Below are positions 55,878-64,000 of a stretch of 64,000 nucleotides of DNA, piece after piece. The position numbers were made by a program, and so were the translations under genes. This stretch comes from Aphrocallistes beatrix (taxonomy: Eukaryota; Porifera; Hexactinellida; Sceptrulophora; Aphrocallistidae). The notes beneath the pieces are model-generated. The model made no database searches. It was not told where the DNA came from and saw only the letters and a program-made list of their open reading frames with translations. The first letter of the stretch is position 1; each line of letters opens with the position of its first letter. The DNA lies in assembly GCA_963281255.1 (NCBI GenBank), contig OY725495.1, positions 2,480,001-2,544,000 on the forward strand, given 5' to 3'.

Positions 55878-58800
55878 TATTCGTAAAACACGAAACCGGG
55901 GTCATTTCATGCCCCCAATTAGTGAGCTATTCCATCATCTATTAGAACAGCTATTGATACATCTTTTTTGAAATTTCTACCGTTGGAAAAAATTATTTGC
56001 CTTTGTTATGCCCTTTTTCTCAATTATGGGACCATTTTAAAAAAAGTCCGATTTTTTTGATTTTTACGATTTCAACCGTTCTGTTTCAGAATTTGCTGTT
56101 TTTTAAAATTTGAAGTTATAGTCTATTGCATAAGTAATCACTGCAAAATATTATGTTCATACTACTTAGACTCAATGTAGCATGTGCGTTCAAAATCCGA
56201 AATATCTATTTTTGGACACACAATCCTTGTATCGCAACTATCAAATGTAAAGCCTCCCCCTTATAATATTATCTAACCAGTTTTTAGTAGACACTGTATG
56301 GAAGTTTTTAAGCGCAAATTAGAATGCTTACATAAATACTTCGTTATTCAATAGCTCATTCAATGTGCTGTCTGGTAACTAAGCAACAATTGGAATATCA
56401 CTTCATTAGGTATATGTATGTTATTGACTAATAGATTGATGCTGACATAATATTGAACTGAAAGTTTATCACGACAGTAGAGTTTAGATATCTGTATCTT
56501 CAATATAGTTCAAATGAAGTAAACTGTAGTTCACAGTAGTTCGCGGCAATCTTCTCTCCCCGCTTATATAAAAGTTATTGAATTTCGCAAAATTCTGATG
56601 GCCGCTCTCTAATACTTGTTCCGAAAAGTAACCCAGTCCTAAAAGTTCTTCCTCTGGTGTTTTATTCATATTGACAGTGATGAGATAGTTTCGGAGATGG
56701 TAAAAAAGAAAATGTATCTTTGGAGTTGGTCTGGTAAGCTCTCTAACACGTTTCCTTATTTTGTCAATATCTTGAAATTGATCTTGCTCTTGTATAGCCA
56801 TTTTTTCTACCTCTTCGCGCATTTTGTTGAATTCATTTTGGAAGATTTCGATTGAACTTTCCCAATTCGCTTTCAACTCTTTACCGCATACAGAATATAC
56901 CAGTTTGTTGCTGCTTCCATAACTGGTATGAGGGGTTTCATGATCGAAAAGATATCTAAATTGATCTTCCCCGAATTTTCTAGGATGCGGATGATAGCTC
57001 TCCCGGTGTAACTACCCCCGTGATACTGTTTCGCAGGACCAACAAGCGGTTCAATCCATTCTAATTCAAGTTTTCTGAAATTTTCTTCCCCAAGCAGTTT
57101 TCGAGCTAGCCGATCGACAAACTTTTCACGGAGGCCAAGTTGAGCATGGACAGCTGCTATCGGAAAGGCTAGCTTTGGATCATCAAACTTTAGAAGCGGG
57201 AGGGTTGAAATTCCGAAGCATTCCTTGGCATGTTTTGAATTGGAGGCATAAACCTCCTCAAATTTGTTGGCCATACTCTCAAAATGGTCCAAATTTCTCA
57301 TAAAGCCTTCCTCTTCAGATGTCCAGCAGTACGTGCAGTATGGGCACGGATATTTTGCTGCACCTCCAAGTAAACCGCATATCAAATTTATCACCTTGAG
57401 ATCCGAGGTAAATACGTTCTCAGGCCTTGTCAAATCAATAGAGGGGAGTAGTTTTAGGATTTTACGTAAATTATCTCTTGTTTCCGGAGCCTTCGTTATA
57501 GCAACAACCAGGCATCCTTTTACGCTGTCCTTGTACTGTAACCCATGTGTGTTATAAAACTACTTTGAGGTATCCTATCCCATGATCCAATCCCCAACGA
57601 TACATTTGCGACGGTCTCGAACGAGAATCTTCAGCAAAGTTTATCAACGATTCGATATTAATACAATAAACGACCTCTGTTTCCTTTTCGATGTAACCAC
57701 TGGATTCATCATCACTACTGGATACCCTGTGCTGTAATTTTTTTGTACTTCAGAAAATATCGGGGAAATTTGGTCAGCGTTGGTAAAATACTTCGGGGAC
57801 CAGCTGTTTTTATCCCACAAGCTTTCATCCAATTACAGAGCTTTCGAAGGGATTCAATTGACAAAGAAATTTCGCTCACTAGTCGTAATAAGTCTTCTTT
57901 GGTTATGGAAGGCGATTCAAATGGTTTTCCATAGCGCCCGTTAAGAAGACGTATCTTCAAAGTGTGCATTTCAAATTCTGGAGAATTATCTTCAACTGCT
58001 CTTTTACGTAGTAAAGCCGCAACTACCTCTTCATCAATACCCTTTTTCTCCAGAAGCTCAACTGTATTTTCAATTAAGTTGACACGACTGCAGACGTGAC
58101 CAACCTTTTGGGGAGATAAACAATGTTTGCGAACTTCTTGTTCATCAGGAGTTGACCAGCAAACTCTTTTCATGGGTGGTGATAGGTTCGCACTTGTAAT
58201 CTCACTAGGGTGATCAGAAATTAGACCCTTGGATGAATTATGTTCAATTATTGGCCTACCTACTTCACCAGTGTAGGTCTCGCAAATTGAGCAACCAATT
58301 CCTGAGTGTTTAGTCGTCACTTTGCGAGGAATTGAATGTGAACCTAATGATGCCAATTTGGGGACGCGACCTTTCAAAATTGAAGATGCACAGCCTTTAC
58401 AAATATGTTGTGGATAAAAACAAAGGTTAGACTCGTATTCATAATCGATTCCATATGCATCTCTTACTGCTTCGATTAGCTTCTCAATAAAATTACGTGG
58501 ATTGTCACGGGTCTTTCTCTGTAAACAGATTCTGCATCGGTTTTCAATTGCTTGTACGTGTTTTTAGTAGTCATTCATTATTTAGAGATAATATAAATTC
58601 CTGAAATAATTTATTGTTCAATATTGTATTATTCTAGTACATATAATGACATTGTATACTACTAGATTAGAAACATAGAATACCATTAGAATGGGTGTAT
58701 CAATGATAACTGATACGTGTGACATCAACATTCCAATATAATTGGAATGTAGTTTGTGATAAAGAAAACAAGATTATTGAATCCTCGTTTTAAAATTATA

Positions 58801-59359
58801 TCGTATGCATCAAGCAAACCACAAAAATTCGTAATTTAAATTTTAGGTTTTTCTTAGTTACCAAACTGCACATTGAATGTGCAATTGAATAATGAAGTAT
58901 TTATGTAAGCATTCTAATTTGCGCTTAAGAACTTCCATACAGTGTCTACTAAAAACTGGGTAGATAATGTTATGAGGGGCAGGCTTTACATTTTGATAGT
59001 TGCGATACGAAGATTGTGTGTCCAAAAATAGATATTTCGGATTTTGAACGCACATGCTACATTGAGTCTAAGTAGTATGAACATAATATTTTGCAGATGA
59101 TTACTTATGCAATAGACTATAACTTCAATTTTTAAAAACAGATTCAAATTCTGAAACAGAACGGTTGAAATCGTAGATCAAAAAACTCGGACGTTTTTTT
59201 AAATGGTCCCATAATTGAGAAAAAGGGCATAACAAAGGCAAATAATTTTTTCCAACGATAGAAATTTCAAAAAAGATGTATCAATAGCTGTTCTAATAAA
59301 TGGAATGGCTCACTAATTGGGGGCATGACATGACCCCGGTTTCGTGTTTACGAATAGTG
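55875..59359 (-). mobile_element. CACTA-starting DNA transposon with ~490-bp inverted ends
   Basis: The left end starts CACTATTCGTAAAACACG and the right end is its complement. Inverted repeats of about 490 bp (55875-56365 and 58860-59359) flank about 2.5 kb of coding sequence on the minus strand. The ends sit in (TA)n, so a 2-bp AT or longer duplication cannot be resolved. The CACTA start and the transposase residues suggest the EnSpm/CACTA (CMC) group, but CACTA elements normally have short terminal repeats. Confidence 0.8.
56484..58561 (-). pseudogene. Transposase of the CACTA-like element, broken
   Basis: Minus-strand reading from about 58555 starts with Cys pairs (NRCRICLQRK, HICKGCASS, GCSICETYTG). 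A helical region follows (57715-58377). A frameshift leads to MDESLWDKNSWSPKYF, then a catalytic-like GLDHGIG block near 57590. Next are GLLGGAAKYPCPYCTYC near 57340 (further zinc-type cysteines) and, after another break, GYFSEQVLESGHQNF near 56610. The last block (SEQ..E..H) resembles the third acidic position of CMC and RAG1/Transib-type transposases. Breaks at 57715, about 57580 and 56873-56876 mean the copy is not active as it stands, though only a few lesions are involved. The superfamily is inferred, not certain. Confidence 0.7.
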
Positions 59360-59391
<32 letters not shown>

Positions 59392-59774
59392 TTATATATA
59401 TTTATATATATACACAAACAAACATTCATCGAGTTTTAGAAGTAAGGATAATCAACCAGCCACATTATGCCACTATCACTCATTTTAAATACTCGACATT
59501 ATGACAATTAATTACCAATGGTGTTTCAGGCTGATATGAAAATCATTATTTAGTAATTTATTAGATATGTTCTACTATGACTAATTCGAATGTCTAGATT
59601 TCAAATCTGAAATCAGACTTTAGTATCTCTTTGAATTTGAAGGTGTTGCCCTGCATGAATAGATCTAATTTAACACTATTTGTATGGGAAAGAATCAAGT
59701 GTTCAAATACTTTTGTCCGGTTGGTGTTTATCGAATTTTCAATTTAATTTGTTTCATTTTGAATACTACTTAAT

Positions 59775-59967
59775 TAAGGTTACAGACCCTCGAAAAATTA
59801 AAGCCTTAACATGACCGACGCCATGTTTTATCGGCAGTGGGTGTCTTTAGAGGGATTTCTCTGAAAGTGCGTGTCGATTTATGGAGGGATACATATTGTA
59901 TAATATGATAAAGCAGTACGCAGTGAGTGTCTGGACACCTAGGACACCCCCGGTGGCGCCGGCCCTG
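59775..59967. mobile_element. hAT-like MITE, inverted copy, beside a repeat start
   Basis: 59813-59967 is the inverted counterpart of 62561-62718 and ends GGTGGCGCCGGCCCTG. Immediately left (59775-59812) lies a start similar to the dispersed repeat of 26348 (AAGGTTACAGACCCTCGAAA). Confidence 0.65.
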
Positions 59968-60933
59968 CTTAGTTCAACCAATGTAATACTGTTTATGGAT
60001 AGTACTAGTTAGTATAATAATTAATGCATAATATAGTTTCAAACTAGAAATAAATTTGATGTTATCGTCACTCAAAGTCTAAATCCTATGCAAAACCCGT
60101 AGTTGTGCCAGTTGGAATAACTATATTATTGGCTAGGATCGGGTAGATTTAACTATTCTATTATCATTATTAGTGATTGACAGAGCTAGTAGCAAAGCTA
60201 TTTTAATCAATTTCAACTCAATTTCAAATTTTTTTTGATGATGAAAGATATTTTTATCATGTCAAGTTTTTGAGCAAGATCATTTACAGTTTTATACTTT
60301 TATTTTATTCGAAAATCCTCCTCCGATGCTATCCTAATCAGACCATTTTGCATGTTTTTACATGTTTGCGCTTAAATATGATTATCTTTTGAGTTGATTC
60401 TACGGATGTGAGCCAATTGATAATTTATTTTAGCCAATTATTAATAGATTTTGAATGAGAAAGGCTAGATTTCACCTACTGTAATCACCTAAATAGTCAT
60501 TGGATTGACAAAATATTCTCGGATTATTCAGACTTCCTATGATGATATAAGAACAAAATTACAATATGTTTGGATTTGACAGGGTATTTTTAAAATTTTG
60601 GGTCTGTCACATAAACCAATAATTCTCGAAATCAATCAATGAGGCATTTTCCGCACTTAAAATAAATAATCGTGCTCTAATTGCTTTAAGAAATACAAGC
60701 GTTTTTTCAGCCTTCATTAGAGCGATTAGCAAACACTTTTTGTAAATATATTAGTTCAGCCGGACCGACTCCTCCTGCCCTTGCGTAGTAAAAAGGTTAA
60801 AATATTGACTGCATAGTTCTAAAGATATGTAATTCGCAATCCACATCCCTAAAAACCCCAGGTCGAAAGTTGAGAGCTAATATCTAGTATATGTTTGAGA
60901 TTTATTTACTTTATATTTAATCGAAAAGCGATG
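59968..60933. other. No recognisable gene
   Basis: AT-rich, non-coding; no matches within the window. Confidence 0.45.
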
Positions 60934-61297
60934 CAGTGGAACCTCCATAATCCGACATTCAATGGGAGACGAAAAAAATGTCGGATTAGCAAATTGTCGG
61001 ATTATCGAATAACCTCCATAATCCGACATTTGTTGAAAATCAGCAAAATTTCGGATTATAGAGGTAAAATAACCCCTCCATAATCAGACATTTTTTGATA
61101 GACGAATAATTTGTCGGATTATGGAAGTAAAATAACCTCCATAATCCGACATTATTTGATAGACGAAAAAATTGTCGGATTATACAGGTCGAAATTGCAT
61201 TACTGGAAAATCATTAAATTGTCGGATTATAGAGGTTGTTTTCTATAGAATAACGATCCGTGAACAGAAATAATGTCGAAATACGGAGGTTCCACTG
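60934..61297. mobile_element. Pogo-like MITE built from internal repeats, 364 bp
   Basis: Termini CAGTGGAACCTCCATAATCC and GGAGGTTCCACTG. Inside, a unit of about 60 bp (CCTCCATAATCCGACATT … TTGTCGGATTAT) is repeated in tandem about five times. The unit has the TIR sequence at its edges, so the MITE seems to have grown from its own ends. Confidence 0.8.
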
Positions 61298-61487
61298 TAT
61301 TGGGAATCTACACCCTTAAAAACTCGATCCAACTTTTGGTACATAATTACTAGCATATTTTTCAAAATTCGTCAAAAGATGTGAGAACATACACAATCTT
61401 TTTTGTTGCATTACAATATTATAAAATCACACATGTATACCAAGTTGGACAAGGTTTTGAGACTCATATATTTGGATATAAGCTTAA

Positions 61488-62540
61488 CCATAGCCTACTG
61501 TATATAAGGCCTCACAGTAACTTGACTAGGGATGCGTTAGAAGATGGTTGAACTAATACATGAGCTGCCTTAAATCATTAACAAAGCACAATAGAGCTTA
61601 GGAATGTATTACCAGCATATATAAATATGGTGTCAAAGTACCCATATCCATTGTTAAAATTTAGATTAGTCATTATATGGTTGCGCAATAGGTTATATTT
61701 TTGACAAGTTGATTTTCGTTTAAGGGCACTTCTAAGTGTTTTTATTAAAAGATTATTCGCATAGAACTGAGATGTGAATGGGTTATTAATACGATAATTT
61801 TGGATTTTTTTAATGAAATGTTGCTACATTCTAGTGTTGCTATGGAAACGTGTTTGGGTCATTTGGGGTTGTATCTTGAAAACCGCGATTACTAGACATT
61901 CAAATGAAATTCCTTTTGATAGCCAATAGACTATCCTATTAAGTGGTAATATAATTTCGACGTCTAAATTCAATGGTTTACGAGATATCGACAAATTACA
62001 AAATGTGACCTATATGATAAATTGTCTAATAACTCGTAAACCATTTAATTTAGACGTCGAAATTATATTACCACTTAATAGGAAATAGTTTATTGGCTAT
62101 CAAATGGAATTTCATTTGAATGTCTGGCTATCGCGGTTTTCAAGTTACAACCCCAACTGACCAAAATACGTTTCCATAGCAACACTGGAATGTAGCAACA
62201 TTCCATGAAAAAATCCAAATTTTTTATTAACCCATTCACATCTCAGTTCTATTCGAAAAAATTTGTAATAAAAACACTTGCCCTTAAACGACCTCTGAAA
62301 ATCACAAAATTTGTCACAAATATAACCTATTCCGCAATCATATGGTGACTAATCTAATTTTTAACAACGGATATGGGTACTTTGACACGATATTTAGATA
62401 TGCTGGTAATGCATTCCTAAGCTCTATTCTGTTTTGTTAATGTTTTAATGCAGCTCATGTATTAGTTCAACCTTCTTCTACCACATCCCTAGTCCCAAAT
62501 CCGCAAATTACTGTGAAGCCTTATATACAGTAGGCTATGG
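61488..62540. mobile_element. Complete foldback element, 1053 bp
   Basis: CCATAGCCTACTGTATATAA to its complement, arms about 490 bp, centre near 62005. Flanked by CTTAA and CTTGA, a 5-bp target duplication with one mismatch. It matches 3227-4307 arm for arm. Confidence 0.88.
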
Positions 62541-62560
62541 CTTGACCTTGAATCTTATAT

Positions 62561-62718
62561 CAGGGCCGGCGCCACCGGGGGTGTCCTGGGTGTCCAGACA
62601 CCCACTGTGTCTTGTTTTATCATATTGTACAATATAGTATATCCCTCCATAAATGGACACCCACTTTCAGGGAAATCCCTCTTAGGACACCCACTGCCGA
62701 TAAAACATGGCGCCGGCT
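62561..62718. mobile_element. hAT-like MITE, CAGGGCCGGCG terminus
   Basis: Starts CAGGGCCGGCGCCACCGGGG and ends in GGCGCCGGC near 62718. Inside are near-symmetrical GGACACCCACT words. Sister copy inverted at 59813-59967. Confidence 0.65.
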
Positions 62719-62929
62719 ATGTATATATATACTAATAGCACTTAATAGCATATATTAATAGCACTATTGGTATATTAGTTCCCTTCAAAATATATAATTA
62801 TTTGCTTTGGAATAAAATGTATTCGGTTTCGCAAGAAAGAAACTATCTAGTGAAGTCGAGACTATTTGACATTTACTATACTGTATACTGTACATTGATT
62901 TTGAGCAATTCTTTTTGACCGGCACTGTA

Positions 62930-63187
62930 TATATATATATATGGGTCTCCCAAAAATTCCAAAATTGAAATATTTGGATGCACACTCTTCTAATAGTTAA
63001 CATTGATCGCCAAGTATGCATTATAAAGATTTCAAGCAATTTAGAGATGATTTAGTCGTCGCGCAAAGAAGGCTCCTCCTGATGCAGATTACTATAATGG
63101 GATATGTCCGATTTGAAGTTGTACAAGGCGTGCTTCTGATATTCAAATATACAGTAACTGTATTTTGTGATTTTTGGGGTGATTTTA
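62930..63187. other. Uncertain MITE-like piece
   Basis: Begins after a (TA)n tract with GGGTCTCCCAAAAATTCC, a Tc1-type start; no partner end seen. Confidence 0.3.
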
Positions 63188-63350
63188 TATCAGCTAATAA
63201 TACATTTTAATGACTTAAAAGCTACCGATTCGGAGATATTGGTGAAAACAGTTGCGACCATTCTTCGTCATTGAAATTATTAAGGGTCGTTTTCACCAAT
63301 ATCTCCGAATCGGTAGCTTTTAGGTCATTAAAATGTCTTATTAGCTGATT
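63188..63350. repeat. Inverted repeat of ~63 bp arms
   Basis: TCAGCTAATAATACATTTTAATG and on through GCTACCGATTCGGAGATATT is repeated in the inverse to 63347 with a spacer of about 30 bp; a potential hairpin, likely a short foldback element. Confidence 0.7.
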
Positions 63351-63901
63351 AAGGATACCGCCCTCGAAAAACTTTGCCTGGCGTCAAAAAAGGCAAATTT
63401 TTTTATTGTTAATTTCATTGTATTACTGAGCAGTCTGGTCTACCATCTGATAGTACTAGTTGGACGGTATTTATTTTGATTTTAATGAGTTGTTTAGCGT
63501 TACGAAAATTTGAAAAATTATTTGAGGTTTTTGACGCATTCACCAATTAGTTTTTAACTTATTTGATATTTTTTTAATGCTATGGACCTTAACATTGTTT
63601 TGGCCCCTTTGGAGATTATATAGCACAAATATTTTGAAGAAAGGTCAAATAAAATCCGAACAAAATAGCTCTATAAGGAAGTTCATTTATATAATGCTCG
63701 GGAAATCGCCTGTTTGATATCAAATATTTAGCGATCATTGGATCAAAAATAAAATTATGATCGTTTCAAAAAAAAATTTGTTCGGATCCGACCATTTGTT
63801 CGTGATACATCGCTTATTATAGGTAAAGTTCGGGCATAATATCTCTCTATGGTCTCGAAAGAGGCCGATGTCATATCTTAAAAGCTATTAAAGATATACA
63901 A
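63348..63901 (+). repeat. Second copy of the dispersed repeat
   Basis: Starts AAGGATACCGCCCTCGAAAA and matches 26348-26905. It is interrupted at 63901 by a Helitron (A|TCC). Confidence 0.8.
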
Positions 63902-64000
63902 TCCTTACTATTAAAACTCGATTATTGTGTATGTGTATATATATATATCTGTAACGAATTGATTGAAGAAACTGCCGGTCATAGAAAGCTAATTTTTGGC
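63902..64000 (+). mobile_element. Helitron 5' end, continues beyond the window
   Basis: TCCTTACTATTAAAACTCG after A, (TA)n tract, then CTGTAACGAATTGATTGAAG. Confidence 0.93.

Larger units (their letters stand above)
55305..59448 (-). mobile_element. Helitron split by a 3.5 kb CACTA-like transposon
   Basis: Inverted copy. The 3' end CAAGCGCGCTTCGCTTGC is at 55305 after A, and the body runs to TTCGTTACAG and (TA)n. The transposon occupies 55875-59359. The tract then continues, and the Helitron 5' end (GAGTTTTAGAAGTAAGGA|T) closes at 59448. Confidence 0.9.

Overview
This window looks like a piece of an AT-rich invertebrate (metazoan) nuclear genome that is built almost entirely of nested DNA transposons. 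The evidence is eukaryotic: GT/AG splice signals, a spliced exon of the translation-factor gene eIF2B-delta, and coding remnants of animal-type transposases. The transposases include Tc1, mariner, hAT, P/THAP9, MULE, PIF/Harbinger accessory protein, a CACTA-starting element and a Ty3/gypsy retrotransposon. I cannot name the species. The eIF2B-delta exon is quite diverged from its animal relatives, which suggests a fast-evolving lineage. I recognised no tRNA, rRNA or CRISPR array.

The dominant repeat is a non-autonomous Helitron of about 535-545 bp with some 25 copies or fragments on both strands. It starts with TCCTTACTATTAAAACTCG, then carries a (TA)n tract, then an AT-rich body with CRE/AP-1-like palindromes, and ends in a GC-rich hairpin finishing GCGCGCTTG. 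Two empty sites that can be rebuilt inside this window show that it inserts between A and T without target duplication: one in a Tc1 transposase at 48975-49509 and one in a gypsy LTR at 43406-46109. Its own (TA)n tract has repeatedly received other elements: a 1.37 kb Tc1 (12117-13484), two pogo-like MITEs (23331-23518, 32904-33090), a Tc1-type MITE (25606), inverted Helitrons (43466, 44254) and a 3.5 kb CACTA-like transposon (55875-59359).

Layout. 0-5.4 kb: mariner-type MITE pieces, then a Tc1 transposase split by a Harbinger-like element that itself contains a 1.08 kb foldback element. 5.4-15.8 kb: Helitron cluster with Tc1 remnants, a Myb/SANT-like fragment and an OTU fragment. 16.6-17.4 kb: a decayed Cys-rich open reading frame. 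20.3-22.3 kb: a retroviral-type integrase remnant interrupted by a hAT MITE with perfect 8-bp target duplication. 24.4-25.0 kb: the eIF2B-delta exon. 28.1-31.2 kb: a mariner-type MITE and a broken hAT transposase. 33.5-35.1 kb: P-element/THAP9-like remnant. 36.9-37.5 kb: OTU cysteine protease. 37.7-39.3 kb: two large MITEs. 39.3-46.2 kb: Ty3/gypsy element with the composite Helitron in its 5' LTR. 46.7-47.8 kb: mariner. 48.1-50.3 kb: Tc1 with two Helitrons. 51.1-53.1 kb: element carrying a Myb/SANT-like gene. 53.4-53.7 kb: MULE fragment. 55.3-59.4 kb: Helitron plus CACTA-like transposon. 59.8-64 kb: further MITEs, a second full foldback element and a dispersed repeat shared with 26.3 kb.

Most coding regions are broken by stops and frameshifts. 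Those open over their visible length are the Tc1-like transposase at 44757-45734 (325 aa), the OTU protein at 36870-37496 and the eIF2B-delta exon. No Helitron Rep/helicase gene is present, so the Helitrons here depend on a source elsewhere.
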